Numbered from the stretch's first letter, positions 12,670-22,681 are shown. The stretch: DNA of 64,000 bases from Daphnia carinata (GCF_022539665.2 NC_081340.1:930001-994000), one strand, 5' to 3'. The notes: a model not told the origin generated them from the sequence alone. Numbers and translations are program-made.

Positions 12670-15512
12670 TTATTCAATTATAGACATATCTAGGTCATCA
12701 TTAATATTATTTATAGCAACATTAAGAGCATGTGAGGAAACAATAGCGGGAAAAGATGATCTAAGCTCTAAAACTATTTCTTCTAGTAGATCCATTGTAG
12801 ATAGCTGCAAAAACAATAATTAGTTATAGGAAACTTTTCTTTCTTGTAAATTTAAAAAACATACCTCATTATTTTGATAGCGCGCCCAAAGCTGGAACAG
12901 TACGGAATTCTTAAGTTGGGTCTCTTTCTTCCGGTGAGCCCTTATTTTGTCATGGCAGAGTAACGTGCTAGTAAGGGAAACTTCTTCGGCCAGTTTCCGC
13001 AATACCATTGTCATCTTGTAGAATTTTAAATTAGATCCGCCTGCCAACTACAAACATTTTTGTTATTAATTATTCATTACACATTATTGTTCAAATTTAA
13101 ATTACCTTGTTCCATTGGTGGTGCATTCCTTCGCAGTCGTTATTGGTACGCGTTAAGATGTTGAAGCATGACCAGTTCTCAGGAGTCCAGAACTTGCCCC
13201 GAATCCAATTCCGCTCCATATAATCCATGAGTGCTGGAAGTTCGCTAGGTGCTGAGCTCTTCAACGCGTCAAACACACCAGGAATTTTACCAGCTACAAA
13301 AAATTAAAGTTCACAAATGTTATTTATGACAATTAAATATAACATTTGTGTGCTATTTACCTGGAAGATATGCAAGGCATAGCAGGCGAAACACAAAGTC
13401 TCGCACTGGATTCGGTCCCTTGTTGTTGTAGAGGGTGGCAAGGTGAAGATCCCGGACCTTTTTCAGAACGGCTTGGCACCAGTGGAAATTGCAGCCAAAG
13501 TGCTGGCAATCCACAAAGTGCCTGCGGACAGCCGTAAATATAGCACGTTCGAAATCGGTCACGATCCGCTGGACTCTAGGAAGGGGGATTATATCCTATT
13601 ACAATATAAAATTTATTTTTTTTTATAAAATTTTTTTTTTACATAACAAACTATTTGTAAATGAGATAGTATCTATACCTTTATCTTCTCGAAGACAGCG
13701 CTATAGTCGGCTGCTCTTCTCCTGGTCATGCAACAAAACAATAAGGTTACTTGCTTTATTTCATTCTTGTCGTTTTTGATGAACCCATTGATCGTGAAGA
13801 GCTATATAGAGAGAAATAGGTTAAAATTAAATTTGGTTACATTATCAAGATAATTAAACGCACCTGTTTGATGGGTTCATCAACAAAATAGAATGTTGCG
13901 TCCATAAACCATGTCTTGCAGTCTTCTAGTTGGCGCTTCATGGTAGGGGTGAAGAACAGAAGGTGCCGGGCACGGTCTTGGGCCGTTCCAGCAAAGATGG
14001 CGCCCTGATACCAGTCGGGTGGGAAGAAATTCCCAACTACAGGAAAGAAAGGGTCATCTTTCCTGGGATTGGCGGGCATAACCTTCGCTCTCTTGTAACT
14101 GGAATATAAACTTTAATCGTTAAGCGTAATCATGATATAATTTATTTATTTAATGTACCGTAAACGACGAGTGGCCAAATCAACATCCGGCATGTGTCTT
14201 CCTTCTATGGACTTGCGTTTCTTGAGTTCGGCAAATAAGATCTCCGTGGGGTCCGTAAACTGTTGATCGACGCAGGCTTTCTTCGATTCTCTAAAGATGT
14301 CAACCTATGTATAAATATTGCAAGTTACACATTTAGAAACTCAAATTACTTTTTTCTAAAAACACTTACCCTTTTCTGGTTTCCAATGTCTTGTGAGTGA
14401 TTGTGGGTGTTCTCTTGATCGTGGGGAACAAGGGTGAAGTCAGCATTATTGTAATTAAACAAACAATCCAAAAGGGGGGTTTTCTTTTGTTTCACGATCG
14501 CTTTACATGGGTTTCCAGAAGGTCGGGAGGTACAGCGCCATGTATATGTGCTCTTACTGATGGCTTTTTTGCTGAAGCAAAATCCTATAGTAAGAAAGGA
14601 ATTCCTCTTTTAGTCTTATTCAATTATTAATTATATTCGAATTATTACCTAATCCATCAGTAGGCTTATGGAGTCCCTTGTTCGTTCCCTCGTCATGAAT
14701 CTTGTAGGATGGCTCCGTCGGTTCCTCATACGATGATTGCTAACAAAAACATTTAGTTAATAAAATACTAAGACATGTTGCGATAAAGAAGAAATATATA
14801 CCTCCATTGTCGATTCGCTGGGTTCGGCAAATGTTTCCTCTCTTCTTCCATCGCTTGCATATGAACTCCTTGGGATTGCAGCTTCTGGCGACTGGTCTGG
14901 TAGCTGAGGTTGGGCCCTGCGTCTTCGTCGTGGTGGTGGAACTGGAGGAGTTGACCTAAGAAGAGGAGACAACATGAAAAGAAAAGGAGACACAACACGA
15001 CTCACCAATGGTGACATTGTCAACGGAGAAAGTGGGGAGGGTGGAGAAGACGGAGTTGCTGGACGACGCGGAGAATTAGTCTGAGGAGATGTGCGAGGAG
15101 TTGATCGCTGTCGTGGTGATGAGGGACGACGTGGAGAAGCTGGAACTAGAGGCTTTTTCTTGCCTACGTCGGAAGGGTCGAAAATGCTCCTTGGCTTCAG
15201 CAATCTCTTAGGACGACCACCTTCAGAACCAGCAACAGCAACAACAGCTACGTCGCCTTTTGATCCCCCAGCTACTGCACCATCAACATCCGCTACATCT
15301 TCCGTGGAACCTAGGACTGCACTACCACTAGAACACATGGCGCACCGATAAAAGTTGCTGAACTCCTTCCATGAAGGCGAAACACCCTTATGGAAGGTAA
15401 CACCACAACAAAGACGATGGACAGGAACATGGCAGCCTAGGCAAACGCAGAATTGCTTCCGGCCGATAACACTGGTTTTGCATCCCGAACATTGAAAGCG
15501 AGCTGAAGACAT
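12670..15512 (-). CDS. MULE-1 transposase, 10 exons, ~746 aa
   Basis: Mutator-type DDE transposase, catalysing cut-and-paste movement of MULE-1. Exons read on the minus strand: 15512-14802, 14739-14649, 14563-14370, 14304-14159, 14098-13864, 13801-13679, 13595-13361, 13293-13106, 13047-12865, 12804-12670. All have GT-AG borders, phases join throughout, and the total of 2241 nt is an exact multiple of three. The N-terminus has a Cys/His cluster (CSGCKTSVIG, CVCLGCHVPVHRLCC) followed by a Pro/Ser/Arg-rich linker. Exon 3 carries a FLYWCH-like motif (YTWRC...NPCKAIVKQ). Exon 5 has WFMDATF (first Asp), exon 7 has TDFERAIF (second Asp) and GCNFHWCQA, and exon 8 has RTNNDCEG. No stop or frameshift was found, so it may be functional. 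The start at 15512 is the first ATG before the Cys cluster. Confidence 0.85.
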
Positions 15513-15689
15513 GGTAATGGTAAGTGCTAGATCGAAGTCTAAGACGAACTATTAAAGTTGTTGGTATTATTGTATCCATATATATAGTCTGCCAAAAAGG
15601 GGAGGAGCCAAACGAAATTACACCTCTCGGCAAATAGGAAGGAAGCACTTCTTGCTGTTGCGGTGAGTGAAGATTACCTGGATTTACGT

Positions 15690-15995
15690 AAAGCTTTTCT
15701 TTCAATGCGCCGCAGGCAAGCGTCATCAGCTTCCGGGATACAAGGTCGTATGGAGTAGTCATTAAATGTGGTGCAACCATAAGTCTTAAGCTACTGAATC
15801 CGAAGATCTCTGACCTTCCTAAATCTTTGCTTTCGATTCGCCGCCGGCAAAAATCTTCGACCTCTTCGTCTTAAGCACCCATAAGTTTTAATCTGCTAAA
15901 GCCGATGATCTTTTACTTCTGCAAATCTCTTCTTTCTATTCGCCGCCGGCAACAATCTTCAACTTCCTCGGCTTTAGCACCCATAAATCTTCTTC
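15690..15995. repeat. ~108-bp tandem repeat upstream of MULE-1 transposase
   Basis: Two and a half degenerate copies, marked by TTCGCCGCCGGCAA (about 15837 and 15941; degenerate GCGCCGCAGGCAA at about 15705) and by CCATAAGT/CCATAAAT (about 15777, 15887, 15985). The tract begins about 180 bp upstream of the transposase ATG, so it may be part of its promoter or a transposase-binding array. Confidence 0.7.
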
Positions 15996-16394
15996 ATCAA
16001 TTTTATTTCAAAGTCAATATAAATATTAACTTAATCCTTTGGCATACGTCACTTGATGAGTAATGCTCTTGATGTTAATATATGTAATGCTGTCATGCTC
16101 GGCCATCCACTTCGGTGGTAGAATCCTCTTCTTGGTAAAGAAGTTGAGGAATTGTTAAAATGTTAAATTACAAACAATTAATTTTTCGCCCATCTACCGT
16201 TATCTACCATCTCCTCTCTCATCCATTCTCTTGTATCTCAACAGTTCTTCTTGCTCCTGGTGAGGAACTAGCTTTCATACAGGCGAAGATTCATTAACAT
16301 TCTTCTACTATTCATAGTAAACTTAACCGCAAGTGTTATTAAAAACCTCAGAAGAAATGTAACCACGGAGAATCGAACACAAGCCTAATGAATT
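15996..16394. other. MULE-1 subterminal spacer with partial TIR duplication
   Basis: No gene seen. The segment 16339-16388 duplicates about 50 bp of the adjacent TIR (compare 16543-16592: ATTAAAAACCTCAGAAGAAA then CCACGGAGAATC), with three visible substitutions. It is an older tandem copy next to the otherwise uniform TIR. Confidence 0.7.
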
Positions 16395-16793
16395 CATGAA
16401 GATCTAAATACTGACTGGCTGAAATACTGAAACCACATGTGAAAATTGGGAAGTCAGAACTACCATTATTTGCCATTTCAGTAGTATTACCCTAAACACC
16501 AGTAATTGTTTTCTTCCCAAAAATTCTTTCATAGAATAATTATTAAAAACCTCAGAAGAAATGTAGCCACGGAGAATCAAACACAAGCCTACCCGTGTCA
16601 CAGGTTAGAGCGCTACCGATATGGTAAGACTTGCTTGTTAATCGTTGCTGATAGTTGTATGGGCAAGTACAACATGAGTGCAACTGGAAAAGTTATTTAT
16701 GCACTAAAAAGTAAGAAAAATCTAATAAATATTTCTGGTGTGGCCGTTGTAGTATTTTATTAAATGAACTATATTAGATATAACATATTTAAT
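16395..16793. repeat. MULE-1 right terminal inverted repeat
   Basis: Inverted copy of 11234-11632, 399 bp. Its outer end runs without a visible border into sequence homologous to the foldback repeat at 55563-55957, so the last ~40 bp are shared between two repeat families. Confidence 0.9.
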
Positions 16794-17145
16794 GGTCCCC
16801 TGCAATTTAAATTAAAATAGGATAAAAGGTAAATGTTTGGTGAACCATTTAAGTAATGAGTTAACACCATCGGATTTTTACAAAGGGAAATGGATATAAC
16901 CCGACGGTCTTACGCAAAATGTTGCCTACCAGATTGGAGGCATATCGTTCCTACTGGAACAAAATAAAATAAATAGGACTATTTCTAAGGAGAAATAGGA
17001 CTGATGGCATGGAGAAATAGGACTGCTGGCATGGAGAAATAGGACTGTCCTAAAAGATTTGAAAAGTCAGTCCTATTTCTCCCAGTCCTATTTCTCCAGT
17101 CCTATTTCGTTTCAGTCCTATTTCACCGCCAATCGTGTTGTCAGA
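16794..17145. repeat. Foldback repeat, partial copy (core plus right arm)
   Basis: Homologous to 55603-55957. It contains a unique core (CAATTTAAATTAAAATAGG, TTGCCTACCAGATTGGAGG), then alternating direct and inverted copies of GGAGAAATAGGACTG between about 16970 and 17130, ending ATTTCACCGCCAATC. The left arm is absent; MULE-1 occupies that place. No coding potential. Confidence 0.8.
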
Positions 17146-17649
17146 ACAACAAGATAATCAAATAGATCATATGTTCTCATGGTTCGACAAATTGAAAATA
17201 ATAGGTCTTTCAGCAATTGGTTTCGTGCTATTTCTCGTATGCTTACGGATCTTCATCATTTGCAACCCTATCTCGAAGATTAAAAATCATATCCGCAGAA
17301 ACCAGTAGCTTACAAGAAAATACGACGATGGCATAGAGGAAGAGCACGAACTCGCATCAATGCTACCAGCACGAGAAACAAATTACCATTCAGACATAGC
17401 AATCGAACAACCCTTCATAAGAACGTCCGCCCCAGCACAACTGACAACAGAAAGACAAGGTCAAGTGCGCTCTCCACGGCCAAGCTCACCAAATTCATTA
17501 ATCTACCCATCTATTGAAGAAACTGACACACCCAAACGGTGTACAGGAAAACACACAACGTGCACTTATGTGTCGGGTATGGCATGGTCTGGGAAGACCT
17601 ATGTCGTTGCATGCTAGAAACAGACAGCAGTGAACCAGCCAAAAAGTGA
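17141..17649 (+). pseudogene. Envelope-like protein, transmembrane and tail fragment
   Basis: A plus-strand frame opens near 17145 and encodes a hydrophobic stretch (KIIGLSAIGFVLFLVCLRIF) after FSWFDKL, then a basic segment (SKIKNHIRRNQ), which is the layout of a membrane anchor and cytoplasmic tail. The frame is broken by TAG at about 17308, continues (RKYDDGIEEEHELASML), and is broken again by a frameshift near 17580, after which a Cys-rich tail (EDLCRCMLE) ends at about 17649. The 5' part is missing at the foldback border. It most likely comes from the third ORF of an LTR retroelement whose 3' LTR may be at 19949. The family assignment is inferred from topology only. Confidence 0.5.
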
Positions 17650-18051
17650 AAATCCCCAAGGTCATTCAAATTAAAAGTAGCCACAACAAGCCCTTCACAA
17701 CTTAGTTAATTACATAATAAATTAACAGCCCCCAGCAAATAACGCACTTACCAACATTTAAAGCTTCAACAATTAAGTTGATTATCATTTTTAAATCCAC
17801 CAAATCGAAAAAAAAATTAGATACTTTCCCCCATTCCCCCAATTCACTCGCCTCTATGCAATACTCTGAAACTTTATAGTAAAAACAAACAAACTCAAAA
17901 TAACAATTATTGTATTTCCAACTAACACCTTATCTCCAAAATCAAAAATTGAACAGGCAAACGAACAAACTCAAATAACAACCTCAAAATCCCAATTAAC
18001 AGCCTAACTACAAAATCAATAACAAAAACCAAATAATACTACAAAAGAAAA
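17650..18051. other. AT-rich spacer, no feature seen
   Basis: A/C-rich sequence with several near-repeats of AACAAACTCAAAATAACAA. No open frame, no splice-like structure and no satellite. Confidence 0.6.
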
Positions 18052-18608
18052 TCATCCGTCCGTGGAATCACAATTGGGAAGAGAAACACCATAAACAAAA
18101 TAGCTGCGGAGTTGCGATGCACTTGCGTAGGCCGGGCGATAGTCACTCTCTTCTTCAAGACGCTCTCGCATAAAACGTGAAGATGTTGGGGAGGGATGAT
18201 AAATATCATTACCCGACTCTAGCCACCAAAGAAAACGGGCGAATTTGAGTGGGTAAATGTCGCGATAGAACGCGTACCCTAAATGATTCTTAAAAAAAAA
18301 AGAAAAAAAAAGAAGAATTAAAAATTTTTTTTTTATATAAAGCAAAATAACACTTACGAATAATAATAATCCTTGTGCGCCGGACGTTTGTACCCGAAAT
18401 CCAGTGTCACTAAACCCGACACTTTAAAAGCCAGTCGAAACAAACCGAAGAAGAGGCTCCGATCCTCTTCGCGGAATCTCCAGAAAAGGCTCGTAGGAGT
18501 AGAAAAAATCGCGTCATCAAGCCCACGCAAGGCCATATCAATCTGTGGTCGATAATGAAACACGTACACATTGAGAAACACCCCACTGGAAAACGAAGGA
18601 ACAAACAT
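18052..18608 (-). CDS. Hypothetical antisense protein, probably two exons
   Basis: Two minus-strand frames flank an intron-like pyrimidine run (18290-18350). The first (18608-18357) starts MFVPSFSSGVFLNVYVF and is rich in Phe, Leu and Arg. The second (to 18052) contains YAFYRDIYPLKFARFLWWLE and ends LPNCDSTDG. A good donor (TTC|GTAAGTG) and a poly-T acceptor exist, but the two frames do not join in phase with the obvious acceptor, so one side may carry an indel. No family recognised. It lies between the envelope-like and ankyrin pieces on the opposite strand. Confidence 0.35.
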
Positions 18609-18864
18609 AACGACGGCAGAAGCAACGTAATCTTCAAAGTAACGAAGAAAACTAACTCACAAAGAAGAATGAGAACACAAGGACCCCTATAAGAAAATGA
18701 CAACGACTAAAAAAGGAATAAAGAAAGTTTGAAACGAACAGGATCGCCCTGCGACAAATCCACATGTCAGGGCGACACAAGACGCAGACAACATATTAAA
18801 TGCACGAAAACCTGTTATTAAATTAAGAACATAGAAACAAGAACTTAAGGGAAAATAAAAAGCA

Positions 18865-19641
18865 ATGCGACAAACTTTGAAAGATTTGCAAAAATGTGAA
18901 ACTCTTCCCAGTGATTCAACGGCATAAATCCAACAAGCCATGATAAACTTAGAAAACGGAAAACTTTCATTAACGATGATGGGAGCTCCAATGCAGGTAA
19001 TAAGAAGGTGCATCCAAAATAAATTCACAATGCAACAAGGTTGGCCGAGACAGAAGATCGCCACATTCCTCAATGAAAGATTCGAAGACGAACAGACGCT
19101 ACTCCACACCAGCGTACGAAGATGTAGGTACGACATTACCGACCTTTTACTATCCTTCGGAGCGGATCCAGAGATACTCTACCACGAAAAAACAATTGGC
19201 CATATCGCAGCAGCCGAAAATGATCTACTGTTACTATGAATCCTGAAACATAACAACTGCGAATTTACAGCTTGCAATTAAAAAGGAGCAACTCCATTAA
19301 TGTTGGCAATCTCACACGAAAACCAAGAATGTGCAAAGTTAATATGGTCACCAACTAATATCAACATTGATACACATCAGGGCAAAACCGTTTTGCATTA
19401 CCTAGCCATGTATGGTCTAGAAGATCTTGCAACCCTTATTTGCGCCAAAAGAATCATCAACATAAACCAACAAGATAACTCACGTGAAACCACCCTACAC
19501 GTAGCAGTCGGATTCAATCGAATTGACATGATTGAAATATTCCTGTTACATGGAGCGGACGCATGGATAAAAGACTTTCATGGACGCACGGCGAAATCAA
19601 AACCATGCAGTAAAAGAGCGCAACCCATCTTCGAAAAATGA
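18865..19641 (+). pseudogene. Ankyrin-repeat protein, interrupted by stops
   Basis: One plus-strand frame encodes at least four ankyrin repeats: TLLHTSVRRCRYDITDLLLS with FGADPE, TIGHIAAAENDLL, ATPLMLAISHENQECAKLI, KTVLHYLAMYGLEDLATLI and TTLHVAVGFNRIDMIEIFLL with HGADAWIKD. The TxLHxA and GADxxxxD signatures of the family are clear. In-frame stops occur at 18925 (TAA), 19237 (TGA) and 19279 (TAA), so it cannot give one product without readthrough. Ankyrin repeats mediate protein-protein contacts. Position between an envelope-like fragment and a polypurine tract/LTR start suggests a gene carried by a retroelement. It could instead be a host fragment trapped between insertions. Confidence 0.8.
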
Positions 19642-19933
19642 GAGAAATAACATAACGGTAACCACCTGACTAAAACTAGAAGAAAAGAACGCCAACAATA
19701 CAGCCGCGGGGAAAAGGAACAAGCCATAATCAACGTAGCCGAAATACCAGGCAGAAATAAAAGCAAGAATAAAAGAAGAAAAGAAATAAGACAATACACC
19801 AACAACCTTATTAAAATCACATACAACTTTTTTTCTAAAATCTTAGGAGAAGGAACAAGTTTTATTTTTCAACCATAGCAACAACTGTAGTCGGTGACGG
19901 AAAATGCAAATTGGAGGACCAATTCTTCTTACC
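19642..19933. other. Non-coding spacer before the LTR fragment
   Basis: A-rich sequence downstream of the ankyrin frame. No further gene is supported. Open frames on the minus strand here are hydrophobic antisense artefacts of A-rich DNA. Confidence 0.5.
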
Positions 19934-20155
19934 GAAAAGGGGAAGGAATGTAACGAGCCCACAGGCTATCCAAAGGAGGCCACACCTCATACATCCCTCA
20001 AGCGTATCACTAGTCCCAGGCGTATCTCCTCCCACTTTACCTTCAATATCTGTATCCTTTAGCAGTATAAATACTGCATGATTGTAACATGTAATTCGGA
20101 GATGTTTCAGCATCCCACCGAAAATACACGCGGTATTGGAAACTTTACAAGTCAA
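19934..20155 (+). repeat. Polypurine tract and truncated LTR
   Basis: GAAAAGGGGAAGGAA (19934-19948) followed directly by TGTAACGAGCCC (19949) is the usual junction of a retroelement polypurine tract with its 3' LTR. A TATA box (TATAAAT, 20066) lies about 117 bp into the LTR. The LTR is cut off near 20155, where family A copy 1 sequence begins, so its 3' end and a TSD cannot be seen. No matching 5' LTR was found in the window. Confidence 0.55.
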
Positions 20156-21820
20156 AGCAAGAAATTGGACTTCCCGAAAAAGAAGGAAGCAATTGTAAAC
20201 GCGAAAAAGTATACTGATTTGTCTGAAAATCGTTTAAGTCATTGACTGTAGCTGCACGTGACGGCGATAAAGATCTAGCCATGTTCGAATTAAATATGGG
20301 GAATTTCAAAGTTCGCTGTGGATTCTGAGGAAGTTCTGGAATGCTACCCTAAATTGACTGATGCCCTCTAGTATCTCTTCCGGTTGGCTGGAGGGGTGGA
20401 TGTGTGGGTAGAATTGACTGATTGACTGTCTGCAACGTCGGTGTCTTCTGCGTGTCCTTCTCTTCTTTGGAGTGTTTTCCGACAGTGGCGATGTTTGTTG
20501 GATCGGTGTGGCTTGTTGTTGTGTGTTGTTCGTTTGTATGCACAACAGCGCTTGTCTCAATTGTTTTTCCGTTTGCGGGATTATTGGCTTGATGTCCCTC
20601 GCCTGCTGTGCGAAGAATGGGTTGTTGGCTTCCGGAAAATTGTTCAGTTTGTCCAAAAGGAATAAAATTTCCGGCAGGAACACCTGCAAATTGTTGATTA
20701 GCTCTAGTTTCTCTAAGTATGGCGCTAGGTTGGCCACGTCTTTCAGGAATGTTCGCTGTGCCGCCAGTAAGATTTCTTATAGATGAAGTGATGTGTCGGT
20801 CACCACGGTGATTATTTCCACGTATCTGCCGTCCTCGTCTCGGTCGGTGATGTCCCGTCTCGGAACGAACCCGAACAGTTCCCGCTCTCTTGCTGGTGTG
20901 ATCTCTTGTAGATCTATTATGTTGCAAATTTGTCCGTGGAGGCAAGTCAGAACCTGTCTCGCGTGCCACGGGAAAATTTCCTTGAGCACTGTCACGATTT
21001 CCTCTGTCTGCTTCTTCGTCTTCTTTGTGATCGGTCCACTGGCTTTCACTTCCAGAATGGATGTCAGATACTTCAGGAGAGTCGTCGGTTGCTTCCAGTC
21101 CGTCTGCGTTGGCTGTTCCACGTGGTAATTCCTCTGAATGTCGAACTGGACAAGGTGATCCCAGATTTTCGGGTCGCTCGACTGAAAGTCCGCCTCCCTC
21201 TCCTTGAGGCTTCGGATGGCTAATAGTAGGAATGGCAGCTGGCTTTTCAGTGTCTGAAAGATGATGTCCTCGTTCTTCTTGACTTCTCGCAGAAGATGCT
21301 TGAGACTCGCCTCGAGCTGTTCTTCCATTGGTTGCCTTCTTTTGCGAAAAAAGACTTGAAACGGTGGTCGAAAAACGTTTGGTGGGGGAAGTTTGTTGCC
21401 AAACAGATTTTCTTTTCGGTGAAAGACGGTCTACTAATTGGGCTAGAAGGGAGGGTGACTTCCTAACGGTCGAGGTTTTATCCGTGTGTTGGGTCTGAGG
21501 TTTGCGAACGAAATGTCTATTCCTGGTACCAACTCATACGCAGAATTCGACCTTAATTTCCTTGTCTGAGAACTATCTGGAATTGCCCGTGGTTTTAATA
21601 CAGGAGATGCGGATTTCTTAATAGCGTCTCTCTGTCTTCTTGACGTTTTACACCCAGTAAACGTATCAGAAGTAGTAGGCTAAGTAGTGGCTAACTTTTC
21701 AAAATTTATAGCTCTCGCTACAGATTCGTCAATTCGTACAACTGGTTCAACGGAAATTTGAGAGGCGGACACAGAAGTACGGGAAAGTGTAGGCTTACGT
21801 AGAAAAATATTATCAGTCAT
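20156..21820 (-). pseudogene. Family A gag, N-terminal region (copy 1)
   Basis: Starts with ATG at 21820 (MTDNIFLRKPTLSRTSVSA), 35 nt downstream of the LTR. The gag frame is hydrophilic and low-complexity (Gln, Asn, Thr, Gly and charged residues) through DRLSPKRKS, GSESQWTDH and TEQFSGSQQP, then enters the capsid start FSRLQLLPSFSG near 20190. Lesions: a TAG near 21684, a frameshift near 21510 and a TAG at 20349. Where copy 3 has lost one T at the capsid start, this copy keeps it, so here the disordered region and the capsid are in one frame. That shows the disordered frame is the true gag frame. Confidence 0.7.
20306..21328 (-). CDS. Overlapping ORF in gag region (copy 1), helical protein
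   Basis: A second frame inside the gag region, beginning MEEQLEASLKHLLREVKKNE at 21328 and ending HSEL at 20306, about 340 codons, interrupted once by TAA at 20777-20779. It is predicted to be largely helical, with charged amphipathic segments and the motifs LPFLLLAIRSLKEREADF, FGFVPRRDITDRDEDGRYVE and PEILFLLDKLNNFPEANNPF. The same frame is open in copy 3 (50354-51085) and 45 of the first 60 residues are identical by hand count. The gag frame over the same bases shows about 40 of 65. A 6-nt length difference keeps both frames. No family recognised. Start context CCAATGG is the same in both copies. Confidence 0.6.
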
Positions 21821-21854
21821 TGTGGGTGAGTTCGAAAGATCGCTGCCACAATTA

Positions 21855-22681
21855 TGTAACGCATCTTCCCGTGTGGGAAGACTGACGAATTTCAGACAAT
21901 AAAGAATAAAAAGAATAAAAGAAAAAATGAATAAAAGAATAAGAGAATAAAAGAACTAAAAGAACTCAGAGGCGTTGTACCCACAATGACGACTATATTT
22001 GTCTTAGTTTAAGCATGTAAAATACAAAGATGTTTTGGATAAAGACATAAGAGAAAGCTATTGAATAAAAAGGGAGACAGAAAGTAAAACGGGATAAGTG
22101 TAGTTAGAGCTTACCGCGGTAGCGCGAGCTGAATAAGAGAGTAGATGTAAGATGAAGACGAGGTGTAACACAACCCGTCGGCACGTCGTTAAAAACAAGT
22201 TACAAGAATTGAACACTCACTTCAACACGAGACAAAGATCAATTCTCAAACACAATATTAAAATAAGAGAAGGCACTTAGCTGAATCAGAACCTGACCGT
22301 TAGCCTCAGATACACGTCGTTAACTGACTTTCTTCAGGTCTTGAGTTCATCAAGAAACCTCGCATATTGGACAATGATTAATTGCTGCGCAATTAATTGT
22401 CACCAATACATGAAATTTGATATGGCGCGATGATGGCGCAATGATGAGAAATGCTTGATTCCGCCAATCAAAGATGTTGTTACAAGTGGCTTTATGCCGA
22501 TGAAATATGATCAGACAGTGAGCAGGTGTTGATGTAGGTTACTCTGCTGCGTATGTGTTACGGTGCAATATTATAATGGCGCAGTTATACAGTTGCGCAA
22601 TTCATAGTGTTTATATGTGTTTAATAAGCATATATTGACAAGAAATATAAAATGGTTAATATATGTATTGACTTCGTTACA
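21855..22681 (-). repeat. Family A 5' LTR (copy 1)
   Basis: Read on the minus strand it begins TGTAACGAAGTC (at 22681) and ends GATGCGTTACA (at 21855), 827 bp. Near its end it has a hairpin (plus strand CTTCCC-GTGT-GGGAAG, about 21865). The primer site follows as TTGTGGCAGCGATC, one base off the TGGTGGCAGCG of copies 2 and 3. Confidence 0.75.

Larger units (their letters stand above)
11234..16793 (-). mobile_element. MULE-1: Mutator-like DNA transposon with 399-bp TIRs
   Basis: Bounded by a perfect-looking inverted repeat (11234-11632 against 16395-16793) and containing a multi-exon transposase on the minus strand. It replaces satellite at its left edge. A short plus-strand spliced frame and a cluster of hairpins lie between the left TIR and the transposase 3' end. 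No 9-bp TSD is visible (left flank TAGTGTTAT, right flank GGTCCCCTG). The right end passes directly into foldback-repeat sequence, so the true termini could differ from the TIR limits given here. The near-identity of the TIRs and the intact transposase suggest recent activity. Confidence 0.85.
20156..22681 (-). mobile_element. Family A retrotransposon copy 1, 5' end only
   Basis: Minus-strand LTR (22681 to 21855), degenerate primer site, then the gag N-terminal region with an overlapping second frame, cut at about 20156. It is homologous to copy 3 (49054-52900) from the LTR end through the CA start (FSRLQLLPSFSG). Protease, reverse transcriptase and 3' LTR are absent. It borders satellite on the right, whose register restarts at 22682. 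Confidence 0.8.

Noticed and set aside
14956-15005. A 50-nt intron in MULE-1 exon 1 (GTGAGT...CTTCTTAG)
   Set aside because: Splice signals look good, but removing 50 nt would put the following Pro/Arg-rich segment and the exon 2 junction out of frame. Unspliced reading keeps all later phases.
15091-15351. 86-codon plus-strand frame
   Set aside because: Antisense to the Pro/Ser/Arg-rich exon 1 of the MULE-1 transposase, whose GC-rich codons leave the other strand open.
19937-20280. Complete LTR extending to 20280
   Set aside because: Bases 20156-20280 read on the minus strand match the gag/capsid junction of family A copy 3, so the LTR is cut at about 20155.
20441-21223. Plus-strand Cys/Leu-rich frames
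   Set aside because: Antisense shadows of the two overlapping minus-strand frames of family A copy 1. No start context and no conservation in the equivalent strand of copy 3 was seen.
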